Assembly (NCBI RefSeq): GCF_015101885.1
Contig: NZ_CP062941.1
Coordinates: 4,588,001-4,652,000, forward strand
Length of the DNA: 64,000 nt
Direction of reading: 5' to 3'
DNA from: Massilia litorea
GTDB taxonomy: Bacteria; Pseudomonadota; Gammaproteobacteria; Burkholderiales; Burkholderiaceae_D
Part shown: positions 1 through 12,161 of the stretch, in pieces
How the letters are laid out: the number at the start of each line of letters is the position of its first letter
Position numbering within the stretch: position 1 is the stretch's first letter
The notes under the pieces: generated by a model
The model's input: the letters and a program-made list of their open reading frames with translations, nothing else
Databases searched by the model: none
Told to the model about the DNA's origin: nothing
Program-made: the position numbers and the translations under genes

Positions 1-826
<826 letters not shown>

Positions 827-1052
827 GAAAACTCCTCCGATGCGCTCCGCACCAATACCGATTTGATTTTGCCGATTTTACTCGCGATGCCACACGCGAT
901 TTTACTCGTGATTTCACTAACAGCGCGCAGGGCGTGCCATGCACAGCCCCACATGATGCCATATTGCCACCTTTTCCACACCGACAAGCGCGCGGGAAGG
1001 TTCCGGACGCATCCGAACGGAGGCGTCACGCGGTGCATGTGCGGCTGCGATC

Positions 1053-1739
1053 TCAAATATCAAGGGCCGCGCCGCGTTCGGATCCCGATTTGTACTCCAC
1101 CGGATTCTTCAGACCGCGCCCGAGCAGGAAAATTTCCGACGATTTGTCGCGGCTTGCCTTGGGCTTGATTTGCTTGACGGTCTTGAACTCGGTGCGGAAC
1201 TTCTCGACAATTTGCGTGAAACCCATATCCTTAAAGCACTTGACCAACAATGCTCCACCGGGTTTCAGGTGCATTTGAGAAAACTCAATAGCGAGATCAA
1301 TCAAATGTTCCATCCGCGCAGCGTCAGCCGTTGGAATCCCCGACAGATTGGGCGCCATGTCGGAAAGGACCAGGTCTGTCTTGCGGCCTTCGAGCACGGT
1401 CGCTAGTTGGTCCAATACAACATCTTCGCGGAAGTCGCCCTGGATGTAATGGACGTCGGCGATCGGCTCCATCGGCAGCAGGTCGAGGCCGATGATGGTG
1501 CCCGTGATGCCGCCGCCCTCCTTGCCGGACAGTTTGCGCCGCGTGTACTGGGCCCAGCTGCCGGGCGTGCAGCCGAGGTCGACGATGACCTGGCCCGGCT
1601 TGATGAGTTTTTCCGCTTCGTCGATTTCTTTCAGCTTGTAGGCGGCGCGGGCGCGAAACCCGTCTTTTTGCGCCTGCTTCACGTACGGGTCGTTAATATG
1701 GTCGTGTAACCAGTTTTTGTTTAATTTGTTCTTGGCCAT
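1053..1739 (-). CDS. rlmE: 23S rRNA (uridine-2'-O)-methyltransferase RlmE
   Basis: SAM-dependent enzyme (FtsJ/RrmJ family) that methylates U2552 in the ribosomal A-loop. The 228 residues include an N-terminal RARAAYKL segment carrying the first catalytic lysine, the SAM-binding [10 protein letters not shown] loop, SDMAPN (catalytic Asp), LVKCFK (catalytic Lys) and a C-terminal SSEIFLLG (catalytic Glu), so the K-D-K-E set is complete. It lies upstream of ftsH on the same strand with a 226-base gap and is divergent from yhbY with only 42 bases between the starts. Confidence 0.96.
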   Translation of the reverse strand: MAKNKLNKNWLHDHINDPYVKQAQKDGFRARAAYKLKEIDEAEKLIKPGQVIVDLGCTPGSWAQYTRRKLSGKEGGGITGTIIGLDLLPMEPIADVHYIQGDFREDVVLDQLATVLEGRKTDLVLSDMAPNLSGIPTADAARMEHLIDLAIEFSQMHLKPGGALLVKCFKDMGFTQIVEKFRTEFKTVKQIKPKASRDKSSEIFLLGRGLKNPVEYKSGSERGAALDI

Positions 1740-1781
1740 TCGCGTAGAATACTGCTTTTATAGGTACATCAAAAAATTATT

Positions 1782-2252
1782 ATGCTTACACTTACACCCG
1801 GCGAACGCAGCGCGTTGCGCGCGGAAGCCCATGGCCTGAAACCTGTGGTCATGGTCGGCGAATCGGGCCTGACGGAATCCGTCATGAAGGAAATCGCCGG
1901 CAGCCTCGACGCACACGGCCTGATCAAGGTCCGCGTTTTCGGCGATGACCGCGAAGCGCGTGTCGCCATGTACGAACAGATCTGCAGCGACCTCGACGCG
2001 GCGCCGGTCCAGCACATCGGCAAGCTCCTGGTCCTCTATCGTCCGAAAGTCGAGACGGTCAAGGAACGCAGCAGCAAGGCCGGCAAGGGCATGCGCGAAG
2101 TTACCATCGTCAAGGCCAGCGCCAGCGGCACCAAGAAGCCGAGCGTCACCAAGGTCATGATCAAGGGGAATGAACGCGTTACCGCCGGCGGCAACATCAA
2201 GCGCGCCAAACCGCGCCAGGCCAGCACCAAGAAGAATGCACTGAACAAGTGA
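1782..2252 (+). CDS. yhbY: YhbY-family RNA-binding protein (CRM domain)
   Basis: Ribosome-assembly-associated RNA-binding protein of the CRS1-YhbY (CRM) family. The first about 97 residues carry the CRM fold, with the GLKPVVMVGESGLTESV region and a loop with IGKLLVLYRP. The roughly 60-residue C-terminal tail is rich in Lys, Ser and Thr and longer than in E. coli YhbY, as is common in betaproteobacteria. It is divergent from rlmE and closed by a strong terminator, so it is probably monocistronic. Confidence 0.93.
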   Translation: MLTLTPGERSALRAEAHGLKPVVMVGESGLTESVMKEIAGSLDAHGLIKVRVFGDDREARVAMYEQICSDLDAAPVQHIGKLLVLYRPKVETVKERSSKAGKGMREVTIVKASASGTKKPSVTKVMIKGNERVTAGGNIKRAKPRQASTKKNALNK

Positions 2253-2255
2253 TCG

Positions 2256-2287
2256 AAAAACCGGAGCCTGCCTCCGGTTTTTTTTTG
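2256..2287 (+). terminator. Rho-independent terminator of yhbY
   Basis: AAAACCGGAG and CTCCGGTTTT form a GC-rich stem around a short loop, followed by a run of T. It begins 4 bases after the yhbY stop. The A-run on the other side may also serve the opposite strand, downstream of the DUF4149 gene. Confidence 0.9.
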
Positions 2288-2380
2288 CTTGCCGCGGTTC
2301 AGACGCCGGACCGCGTGGGCGCAGCCCGGTGAACCCGTCATCGAGGCCATTGGCCTTGACGACCCCTGCAACACCAAACG

Positions 2381-2851
2381 TCAGCGGCTCTTCACCACCA
2401 GGATTGCCGCCAGCACGCTTTCGATCACGTGGAACAGCTGCGACACGCCATGCAGTATGGCGAACTTCGTCCACAGCGGCGAAGCGCGGATGCCCAGCGG
2501 CCCGGCTGCCTCGCGCATCTGCGCCATCGCCGGCTGCAGGCCGACGAACATCACCAGCGCACAGGCCAGCATGGCCAGCACCACCAGGTTCAGATAGCGC
2601 CGGCGCCCTCTTTCGAGCTCGGGCGACACCTGCACCAGCACCAGCATCAGGACCGCGCAGACGATGCTGACCAGGGCCAGCCGGTGCAGCAGCACGCGCA
2701 CGATGTCGCCCGCGACCGGTCCGCTCGCAACCCCGAACACGGCCGGCGCGGCGATATAGCCGAGCACCCACAGGGCGCCCGCCCACAGTGCGGCCACCAG
2801 CAGGCGTGCCGCTGCGATCCGGCTCACCGCGCGGCTGGCCAGGGCCGTCAT
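2381..2851 (-). CDS. DUF4149-family membrane protein
   Basis: A 156-residue protein with four predicted membrane segments (about residues 14-36, 55-75, 85-105 and 135-153), resembling the DUF4149 family. Function unknown. Its ATG overlaps the greA TGA by one base (TGATG), indicating translational coupling with greA. A DUF4149 gene between greA and yhbY is a conserved betaproteobacterial arrangement, which supports the family assignment. Confidence 0.82.
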   Translation of the reverse strand: MTALASRAVSRIAAARLLVAALWAGALWVLGYIAAPAVFGVASGPVAGDIVRVLLHRLALVSIVCAVLMLVLVQVSPELERGRRRYLNLVVLAMLACALVMFVGLQPAMAQMREAAGPLGIRASPLWTKFAILHGVSQLFHVIESVLAAILVVKSR

Positions 2852-3330
2852 CAGACGTAGCGTACTTCGAGGATTTCGTATTCGCGCGGGCCGGACGGCG
2901 CCTGCACTTCGACCACGTCGCCGGCGTACTTGCCGATCAGGGCGCGCGCGATCGGCGAGGTCACCGAGACCTTGTTCAGTTTGAGGTCGGCTTCGTCGAG
3001 GCCGACGATCTGGTAGCTGACCTTCTGGCCCGAGTCCAGGTCTTCGAGGTCGACGGTGGAAGCGAAGACGACACGGCCTTCGGCGTCCAGCGTGGCCGGG
3101 TCGATGATCTGGGCGGCGCTCAGTTTGCCTTCGAGTTCGGCGATGCGGCCTTCGACGAAAGCCTGGCGTTCCTTGGCGGCGTCGTATTCGGCGTTCTCCG
3201 ACAGGTCGCCGTGCGAGCGCGCTTCGGCGATGGCGTCGATGACGATGCGGCGTTCCTTGGTCTTGAGCTGGTGGAGCTCCTGCTTCAGGAGCTCGGCGCC
3301 GTACTTGGTCAGTGGGATCGTATTATTCAT
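2851..3330 (-). CDS. greA: Transcription elongation factor GreA
   Basis: Stimulates cleavage of backtracked RNA by RNA polymerase. The 159 residues match the family length. The N-terminal coiled coil carries the tip motif with acidic residues (DLSENAEYDAAKERQ, about residues 42-56), followed by the FKBP-like C-terminal domain ending in the usual SP-IARALIGK region. The gene follows carB on the same strand after a 248-base gap containing two palindromes, and is coupled to the DUF4149 gene. Confidence 0.97.
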   Translation of the reverse strand: MNNTIPLTKYGAELLKQELHQLKTKERRIVIDAIAEARSHGDLSENAEYDAAKERQAFVEGRIAELEGKLSAAQIIDPATLDAEGRVVFASTVDLEDLDSGQKVSYQIVGLDEADLKLNKVSVTSPIARALIGKYAGDVVEVQAPSGPREYEILEVRYV

Positions 3331-3387
3331 AAATCTCTACTTAAAAAATATCGATAAACCTACTGCGCGTCGGATTGTCGGCCTGCG

Positions 3388-3417
3388 ATGCTCGCTGTAC
3401 TCAGGTACAGCGAGCAT
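3388..3417. repeat. Perfect 13-bp palindrome in the carB-greA gap
   Basis: ATGCTCGCTGTAC and GTACAGCGAGCAT flank a TCAG loop with no mismatch. There is no T-run, so it is not a classical terminator. It may be a REP-like extragenic palindrome or an RNA-processing hairpin between carB and greA. Confidence 0.7.
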
Positions 3418-3501
3418 TGTCCCCTTGGGGGCTCGGCCAACACTCCTTCCGCTCGCTACGGTTTCTCGAATTTTTTGGTTATTCGTGGACGTACCAAGCG
3501 A

Positions 3502-3546
3502 AAACCACAGAGGCGCGCGACGCAAGCCGCGCGAGCTCTGTGGTTT
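3502..3546. repeat. Second long inverted repeat in the carB-greA gap
   Basis: AAACCACAGAG (3502-3512) pairs with CTCTGTGGTTT (3536-3546), and the GC-rich interior can extend the stem. It lies 33 bases beyond the carB stop. The segment between the two palindromes is visibly less GC-rich than the neighbouring genes. It could slow transcription after carB or mark a repeat family. Confidence 0.65.
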
Positions 3547-3578
3547 GACGGGGTACTCGCAGTGCTACTTAACTGCGC

Positions 3579-6809
<3,231 letters not shown>

Positions 6810-7973
6810 TTATTTCTTCTCCTGGGCTTGCATCAGGCCGATGAAGCGGTCAAACAGATAGGCGACGTCGGTCGGGCCGGGCGAGGCTTCCGGGTGGCCC
6901 TGGAAGCAGAAGGCCGGCTTGTCGGTGCGGGCAAATCCCTGCAGCGAACCGTCGAACAGCGAGACGTGGGTGACGCGGCAGTTGGCCGGCAGGGTCTCGG
7001 GATCGACCGCGAAACCGTGGTTCTGCGAGGTGATCAGCACCTTTTTCGAATCGAGGTCCTGCACCGGGTGGTTTGCGCCGTGGTGGCCGAACTTCATCTT
7101 CATCGTCTTCGCGCCCGAGGCCAGCGCCATGATCTGGTGGCCGAGGCAGATGCCGAAGGTCGGGATGCCCTTCTCGATCAGTTCCGCGGTGGCCTTGATG
7201 GCGTAGTCGCACGGTTCCGGGTCGCCCGGGCCGTTGGCCAGGAAGATGCCGTCCGGGTTCAGCGCCAGGGCGTCGGCGGCGGTCGATTCCGCAGGCAGGA
7301 CGGTGACCTTGCAGCCGCGTTCGGCCAGCATGCGCAGGATGTTGCGCTTGACGCCGTAGTCGAAGGCGACCACGTGGTATTGCGGGTTTTCCTGCTTGCC
7401 GAAGCCCGAACCCAGCTTCCACTCGGTCTCGGTGAACTCGTACGGTTCTTTTACCGACACGACTTTTGCGAGGTCCATGCCGGCCAGGCCCGGGAAGGAG
7501 CGTGCCAGTTCCAGCGCCTGCGCTTCCGACGGCTGGTTGCCTTGCGTGCCGGTGAGGATGGCGCCGCCCTGGGCACCCTTCTCGCGCAGCAGGCGGGTCA
7601 GCTTGCGGGTATCGATGCCGGCGATGGCGACGACGTTCTCGGCCTTCAGGTAGTCGGCGAGCGATTGGGTGGAACGGAAGTTCGATGCCAGCAGCGGCAG
7701 GTCGCGGATGATCAGGCCTGCGGCGTGGACTTTGGTCGCTTCGACGTCGGCGGCGTTGACGCCGTAGTTGCCGATGTGCGGGTACGTCAGCGTGACGATC
7801 TGACGCGAGTAGCTTGGGTCGGTCAGGATTTCCTGGTAGCCGGTAATGGCGGTATTGAATACCACTTCACCGGTCGTGTGGCCGGCGGCACCGATGGAAA
7901 CACCTCGAAAAATCGTTCCGTCTGCGAGGGCCAGGATGGCCGGGACGGCTGGGCCAGAAAAAAATGGCGGCAA
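6810..7973 (-). CDS. carA: Carbamoyl-phosphate synthase small subunit CarA (TTG start)
   Basis: Glutamine amidotransferase subunit that supplies ammonia to CarB. The 387 residues comprise the N-terminal CPSase small domain and a class I glutamine amidotransferase domain with the nucleophile in FGICLGHQ and the catalytic His/Glu in GHPEASPGP. No in-frame ATG lies between the upstream stop and the conserved ILALADGT segment. TTG at 7973 has GGGAG six bases upstream and gives MPPFFSGP, so a TTG start is the best reading. Directly followed by carB. Confidence 0.96.
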   Translation of the reverse strand: MPPFFSGPAVPAILALADGTIFRGVSIGAAGHTTGEVVFNTAITGYQEILTDPSYSRQIVTLTYPHIGNYGVNAADVEATKVHAAGLIIRDLPLLASNFRSTQSLADYLKAENVVAIAGIDTRKLTRLLREKGAQGGAILTGTQGNQPSEAQALELARSFPGLAGMDLAKVVSVKEPYEFTETEWKLGSGFGKQENPQYHVVAFDYGVKRNILRMLAERGCKVTVLPAESTAADALALNPDGIFLANGPGDPEPCDYAIKATAELIEKGIPTFGICLGHQIMALASGAKTMKMKFGHHGANHPVQDLDSKKVLITSQNHGFAVDPETLPANCRVTHVSLFDGSLQGFARTDKPAFCFQGHPEASPGPTDVAYLFDRFIGLMQAQEKK

Positions 7974-7974
7974 G

Positions 7975-7996
7975 GGTAACTCCCAATAAAGTTACC
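7975..7996 (-). promoter_or_regulatory. Hairpin overlapping the carA ribosome binding site
   Basis: On the carA strand, GGTAACT and AGTTACC form a 7-bp stem around TTATTGGG. The GGG of the Shine-Dalgarno lies in the loop and its AG in the stem, and the TTG start follows two bases later. It could modulate translation of carA; this is inference from the fold only. Confidence 0.45.
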
Positions 7997-8126
7997 GTAG
8001 CTGCGCCACGTCAGACCGGCATCCAAAACCTGCGGACGCGTTAAGCGTTCATAGGGTGGAAGTCGTTTTTGAATGAGGAATGGAGGGTAGGCGCTACGGC
8101 AAGTAAGTGAATGGCTAAACCTCTCA

Positions 8127-8155
8127 ATTATAGCGCGGATTAAGCTTTGCGGCAA
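8127..8155 (-). promoter_or_regulatory. Sigma-70 promoter for carAB
   Basis: On the minus strand, TTGCCG (8155-8150) and a perfect TATAAT (8132-8127) are separated by exactly 17 bases. Transcription would begin near 8120, leaving a leader of about 145 bases before carA. Apart from the RBS hairpin I see no recognised pyrimidine attenuator or peptide gene in that leader. Confidence 0.75.
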
Positions 8156-8254
8156 TGCACCATCGCGGGATATCGGGGCAAAATCGCCAATTCACCTGAC
8201 GGATGAGCTGTGTTTTCCTGACCGCAATTGCGCTGGGACCGTCCATGATACGAC

Positions 8255-8287
8255 GCTTGAACGCGCGCATGGCGCACGCGTTCAAGC
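8255..8287 (-). terminator. Inverted repeat downstream of the GlcG/HbpS-like gene
   Basis: GCTTGAACGCG (8255-8265) and CGCGTTCAAGC (8277-8287) are perfect complements around an 11-base loop, 20 bases past the stop of the 8308-8715 gene. There is no U-run, so it is either a weak terminator or a 3'-end-stabilising hairpin. Confidence 0.4.
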
Positions 8288-8307
8288 TCCGGGCTTCAGT
8301 CCGGCAA

Positions 8308-8715
8308 TCAGGCGCCGACCGTGGCGATACCTGCCCTGGCGATCTGCGCATCCTCGTTCGACTTCACGCCCGACACGCCGACCGCGCCAATCACGTTGCC
8401 GTCGACGATGATCGGCACGCCGCCTTCGAGCATGCCCTTGAGGTCCGGCGCCGACAGGAAGGAGACGCGGCCGCCGTTGATGACGTCCTCATACGATTTC
8501 GACTCGCGGCGGCCGAGCGCGGCGGTGTTCGCCTTGGCCGGCGCGATGTGGGCCGAGATCGGCGGCGCGCCGTCCAGGCGCTGCAGCCACAGCAGGTGGC
8601 CGCCGTCGTCGACGATCGCAATGGTGACGGCCCAGTTGTTCTGCAGGGCTTCGGCTTCGCTGGCTGCGGCGATCTTCTTGACGTCGTCCAGGGTCAGCAT
8701 CGATTTGGTTTTCAT
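8308..8715 (-). CDS. GlcG/HbpS-like (heme-binding superfamily) protein
   Basis: A 135-residue protein of the GlcG/HbpS family (DUF336). The family signature runs from LTLDDVKKIAAASEAEA through VAIVDDGGHLL-type sequence (here TIAIVDDGGHLLWLQRLDG) to GGVPIIVDGNVIGAVGVSG. Members include the extracellular heme-binding HbpS, GlcG of glycolate operons and PduO C-terminal domains; the substrate cannot be told here. There is no signal peptide, so it is probably cytoplasmic. CCGGAGA before the ATG is a good ribosome binding site. It follows the patatin-like gene by 18 bases and could be cotranscribed. Confidence 0.85.
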   Translation of the reverse strand: MKTKSMLTLDDVKKIAAASEAEALQNNWAVTIAIVDDGGHLLWLQRLDGAPPISAHIAPAKANTAALGRRESKSYEDVINGGRVSFLSAPDLKGMLEGGVPIIVDGNVIGAVGVSGVKSNEDAQIARAGIATVGA

Positions 8716-8733
8716 GGATTCTCCGGTTGGTTG

Positions 8734-9645
8734 TTAGGGTTGCTGCTTGGCTTTCAACTTCGCTTTAATTTGCGGCATCACTGCGGCGGCCGCCTGCTCG
8801 CCCGCGAGGATCGCCAGGTTGCGGCCGTTGAAGTCGGCGCTGCCCATCTTGCCCAGCGCCGGCGTGATCACGATATCGGCCTCCTTCAGCTCGAAATGGT
8901 TCAGGCGCTGGCCCATGATGCTGAAAGTCTGCATCAGCACGTCGAGCGAGCTGACCGTGGCTTGCGTGTCGGCCTGGGTCGAAATATTGACCGCGATGAC
9001 GAAGTCCGCACCCATTTTATCGCGCGTGAATTTGACGGGCACCGGCGCCACCAGGCCGCCATCGACATAGGTCTTGCTGCCGATCTTCACCGGCTGGAAC
9101 ACGGACGGCACGGCGGACGAGGCACGCACGGCCATGCCGGTATTGCCCTTGTCGAACATGACGGCTTCGCCGGTCTTGAGGTCGGTGACGACGGCGCCGA
9201 AGCGCTTCGGCAGTTTTTCCATCGGGCGGTTGCCGACCGCCTTGTTCACGTAATTCTGCAGGGCCTCGCCTTTCAGCAGGCCGGGCGAACTGGAAAACAG
9301 CGGCATGGCCCAGTCCGAGATCGTCGCCTCGTCCATGTCCATCGCGATCTTCTGCAGCGCGAAACCGCTGTAGCCCGAGGCGTACAGGGCGCCGACCACC
9401 GAGCCGGCGCTGGTGCCGACCACGATCTCCGGCACGATGCCCTGTGCTTCCAGCGCCTTGATCACGCCGATGTGGGCGAAGCCGCGCGCGGCGCCGCCGC
9501 CGAGGGCAAGGCCGATCCTGATCTTCTTCGGGGGCGCCGGCGGGGCCTGGACCACGACCGGCGCAGGAGGCGGTGGCGGCGTGCTGCCGCAGGCGGCCAG
9601 CAGCAAGGCGCCGAGTGCAATGAGGGAGGTACGTCGAGAGAGCAT
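8734..9645 (-). CDS. Patatin-like phospholipase lipoprotein (RssA/NTE type)
   Basis: Predicted membrane-anchored serine acyl hydrolase acting on phospholipids or lysophospholipids. Reading from ATG 9645 gives a lipoprotein signal (LGALLLAAC), a Pro-rich linker, then the patatin domain: glycine-rich oxyanion loop GGGAARGFAH (about residues 48-57), nucleophile elbow GTSAG (about 77-81) and the catalytic-dyad DGG in YVDGGLVAP (about 195). All active-site elements are present. An ATG seven codons upstream (9666) would also be possible but moves the signal peptide inward. Confidence 0.88.
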   Translation of the reverse strand: MLSRRTSLIALGALLLAACGSTPPPPPAPVVVQAPPAPPKKIRIGLALGGGAARGFAHIGVIKALEAQGIVPEIVVGTSAGSVVGALYASGYSGFALQKIAMDMDEATISDWAMPLFSSSPGLLKGEALQNYVNKAVGNRPMEKLPKRFGAVVTDLKTGEAVMFDKGNTGMAVRASSAVPSVFQPVKIGSKTYVDGGLVAPVPVKFTRDKMGADFVIAVNISTQADTQATVSSLDVLMQTFSIMGQRLNHFELKEADIVITPALGKMGSADFNGRNLAILAGEQAAAAVMPQIKAKLKAKQQP

Positions 9646-9757
9646 GTGCGGGATTGTCGAGAGCAATTCCCGATTGTACCGCGCAATCCCGGGGACTGGA
9701 TGAGACCGGGCTTAGGCGGACAGGTCCGGGATCGTCTACAATCGACGGCATCATCAC

Positions 9758-9801
9758 GGAGGACGACCTTCCCCATCCGGGAACACGTTCGGGACGGCCC
9801 G
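9758..9801 (+). ncRNA. Candidate guanidine-II (mini-ykkC) riboswitch upstream of gdx
   Basis: Two short hairpins lie just before the Shine-Dalgarno of a Gdx/SugE gene. The first (9758-9771) closes an ACGA loop with a GGAGG/CCTTC stem including one G-U pair. The second (9790-9801) closes an ACGG loop with CGGG/CCCG. The linker is 18 bases. Paired hairpins with ACGR loops, the second next to the ribosome binding site, are the diagnostic features of the guanidine-II riboswitch, whose usual target is this transporter family. A TACAAT -10-like element at 9737-9742 would start the RNA just before it. Confidence 0.82.
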
Positions 9802-9819
9802 CTTTTCAGGAGCGCCGCC

Positions 9820-10140
9820 ATGGCCTGGATCATGCTGATCGTCGCCGGACTGTTCGAAGTCGTCTGGTCGTATTCAATGAAGCTGTCGAACGGCTTCACC
9901 CATCTTGCCGCTTCCGCCGTCACCATCGTCATGATGATGGCGAGCTTCGGCCTGCTGTCGCTGGCGATGCGCACGCTGCCGCTCGGGACGGCCTACACCA
10001 TCTGGACCGGCATCGGCGCGGTCGGGGCCTTCGTGGTCGGGGTGGTATTCCTGGGCGAGCAGCTCAGCCTCATGCGGGTGTGCGCGGCCGTGCTGATCGT
10101 TGGTGGGCTGGTGCTGATGAAGCTGGCAAGTGGGCACTAG
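9820..10140 (+). CDS. gdx: Gdx/SugE-type small multidrug resistance transporter (guanidinium exporter)
   Basis: A 106-residue four-helix SMR protein. The membrane Glu of the first helix is present (LFEVVWSYSMKLSNGF, about residues 10-25), and the W-x-y-S-x-K pattern places it in the Gdx/SugE subtype that exports guanidinium in exchange for protons rather than in the EmrE multidrug subtype. Helices 2-4 (about 28-50, 57-78 and 84-102) complete the fold. The ATG has AGGAG at 9808-9812. The upstream guanidine-II-like RNA supports the guanidinium assignment. It converges on phoR with 24 bases between stops. Confidence 0.92.
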   Translation: MAWIMLIVAGLFEVVWSYSMKLSNGFTHLAASAVTIVMMMASFGLLSLAMRTLPLGTAYTIWTGIGAVGAFVVGVVFLGEQLSLMRVCAAVLIVGGLVLMKLASGH

Positions 10141-10164
10141 GCGCGCCCGTACGGTGCCCGACGG

Positions 10165-11457
10165 TCAACCTTGAAGGGATGTATTCGGCAGGGACGCAAT
10201 GAACGTACTGCCCTCCCCCGGCGTCGAGCTGATCTTGAGCCTTCCACCATGGCGCAGCAGCACGTGCTTGACGATCGCCAGCCCGAGCCCCGTGCCCTGC
10301 GTCTCGCGCGAGCGGCTCTTGTCGACGCGGTAGAAGCGCTCGGTCAGGCGCGAGATGTGCTGGGGGTCGATGCCGATGCCGCTGTCGGCGACCGCGAACT
10401 GCAGGTCGTCCTCGCCGCGGCGCCATGACAGCGCAATCTTGCCGCCCTCCGGCGAATAGCGGACCGCATTCGAGGCGAGATTCGCAAAGGCGCTGCGCAA
10501 TTCTTCCATGCTGCCCATCAGGTCTGGACCGTCGATCTCGACCGTGATCTCGTGGCGGCCGCCCGACAGCGCGCGCGCTTCCGCCGCCACCGACTCGACC
10601 AGTGCGGCCACGTCGACCCGTTCGCGGCGCAGCGGGAATTCGTCCGACTCCAGGCGCGACAGCGTCAGCATGTCCTCGATCAGGCGCTGCATGCGCTGGC
10701 CCTGCTCCGTCATCAGCTTCAGGTGCGCTTCGCGGGTAGCGGCGTCCAGGCCCGGATCGAGCAGCGCGATCTCGAGGAAGCCGACGATCACGGTCAGGGG
10801 CGTGCGCAGTTCGTGCGAGGCGTTGGCGATGAAGTCGCGCCGCATCGCCTCGACGCGCTCGCTATCGGTGGCGTCGTGGGTCACCAGGATCTGGCGCCGG
10901 TTTTCGAACGGGATGATGCGGCATTCGATCTTGCGTCCGCGTAGCGACAGGGTCAGCGGCTGCTCGTAGCGGCCGAGGATGATGTAGTCGATGAAGTCGG
11001 GGTGGCGCACCAGGTTGGTGACGCGCAGGCCCCTGTCGCGTTCGATCGTCAGGCCCAGGTGGCGCTCGGCCGCCGGGTTGCACCATTCCAGGAACAGGAC
11101 GTCGTCCATGATCGCCACGCCTTCGGGCAGCAGGTGCATCGCCTGCCGAAAGCGCGCGAGCCATTCGGTGAGCTCGTTCTGGTTGCGCTCGTCCTCGCGC
11201 CGCAGGCGGTACAGGCGCGCGAAGACATCGGTCCAGGCGCCCCAGCCGTCGGGCAGGCGCCCGGACTGGGGGTCGTTCAGCCATTCGCCCAGCTGGTGCA
11301 AATACGTTAACTGGACGAACAGCGCGACGACGGCGCCGGCCAGCGCCAGGCCCAGCGCGGGGACCGGCCCGGCCATCCACCAGACGACGGCGGCGGCGAC
11401 GAAGATGGAGCCGAGGCGCAGCAGCGCCGGCACCCAGAACAGCAGCTTGGGATTCAT
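10165..11457 (-). CDS. phoR: Phosphate regulon sensor histidine kinase PhoR
   Basis: Membrane kinase/phosphatase that controls PhoB according to phosphate supply signalled through PstSCAB-PhoU. The 430 residues begin with two closely spaced membrane segments (about 7-50), then a linker, a PAS domain (about 95-195), HisKA with phosphoacceptor His in NASHELRTPLT (about 210-220) and a HATPase domain with the N box (FANLASNAVRYSP), DSGIGID and GTGLGLAIV. The gene is 17 bases after phoB. The start has no other close candidate. Confidence 0.96.
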   Translation of the reverse strand: MNPKLLFWVPALLRLGSIFVAAAVVWWMAGPVPALGLALAGAVVALFVQLTYLHQLGEWLNDPQSGRLPDGWGAWTDVFARLYRLRREDERNQNELTEWLARFRQAMHLLPEGVAIMDDVLFLEWCNPAAERHLGLTIERDRGLRVTNLVRHPDFIDYIILGRYEQPLTLSLRGRKIECRIIPFENRRQILVTHDATDSERVEAMRRDFIANASHELRTPLTVIVGFLEIALLDPGLDAATREAHLKLMTEQGQRMQRLIEDMLTLSRLESDEFPLRRERVDVAALVESVAAEARALSGGRHEITVEIDGPDLMGSMEELRSAFANLASNAVRYSPEGGKIALSWRRGEDDLQFAVADSGIGIDPQHISRLTERFYRVDKSRSRETQGTGLGLAIVKHVLLRHGGRLKISSTPGEGSTFIASLPNTSLQG

Positions 11458-11474
11458 CGGACCCTGGGAATCGG

Positions 11475-12158
11475 TTATTTTTCGGACAGCATGTAGCCGA
11501 CGCTGCGCACCGTGCGGATCAGGCCCTCGGCGCTTTTGAGGGCTTTGCGCAGGCGCAGCACGTGGACGTCGACCGTGCGCTCTTCGATGACGGCGTGGTC
11601 GCCCCAGACTTTATCGAGCAACTGGGCGCGCGAAAACACGCGCTCGCGATGCGCCAGCAGGAATTTCAGCAGCTTGTATTCGGCGTTGCCGATGTCGGCG
11701 TTCTGCCCCTCGATCGTCACTGTGCAGCTGCTCGGGTCGAGCACGACGCTCCCGGCGCGCAGCGGCGCTTCGGCCAGGTGCGGGCTCTTGCGGCGCAGCA
11801 GCGCGCGCGCACGGGCCAGCAGTTCGCGCGGCGAGAACGGCTTCGTCACATAGTCGTCGGCGCCCGTGTTCAGGCCGGCCAGCTTGTCCTCTTCCATGCT
11901 TTTCGCGGTCAGCATGATCACCGGGATGTCCTGGAAATCGCGGTCGGCGCGCAGCCGCGCCAGCAGGCGCAGGCCGCTCTGGTCGGGCAGCATCCAGTCG
12001 AGCAGCAGCAGGTCGGGCTTGCCGTGGCGGATGCTCTCCCAGGCCGCGCTCGTGGTGCCGACCGAGGAGATGCTCCAGCCGGCTTCGCGCAGCGAATAAC
12101 TCACCAGTTCGACGATCGCCGGCTCGTCCTCGACCAGCAGTACGCTCGTAGTCGACAT
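11475..12158 (-). CDS. phoB: Phosphate regulon response regulator PhoB
   Basis: OmpR-family regulator of 227 residues that, when phosphorylated, binds Pho boxes and recruits RNA polymerase. The receiver domain contains the acidic pocket VEDEP, the phosphoacceptor Asp in LLLLDWMLP (about residue 54) and the conserved Lys in DDYVTKPFSPRE. The C-terminal winged helix includes VFSRAQLLDKVWG and EERTVDVHVLRLRKAL. It starts three bases after phoU, so translation is coupled or nearly so. A matching Pho box lies upstream of pstS. Confidence 0.97.
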   Translation of the reverse strand: MSTTSVLLVEDEPAIVELVSYSLREAGWSISSVGTTSAAWESIRHGKPDLLLLDWMLPDQSGLRLLARLRADRDFQDIPVIMLTAKSMEEDKLAGLNTGADDYVTKPFSPRELLARARALLRRKSPHLAEAPLRAGSVVLDPSSCTVTIEGQNADIGNAEYKLLKFLLAHRERVFSRAQLLDKVWGDHAVIEERTVDVHVLRLRKALKSAEGLIRTVRSVGYMLSEK

Positions 12159-12161
12159 GCC

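Noticed and set aside
873..908. Direct repeat CGATTTTACTCG twice at a 24-base spacing in the ftsH-rlmE gap.
   Set aside because: Only two short copies with a degenerate third; too little to call a regulatory site or repeat.
7974..8126. A pyrimidine attenuator or leader peptide before carA.
   Set aside because: No U-tract terminator or pyrimidine-rich leader peptide is convincing; only the small hairpin over the ribosome binding site is supported.
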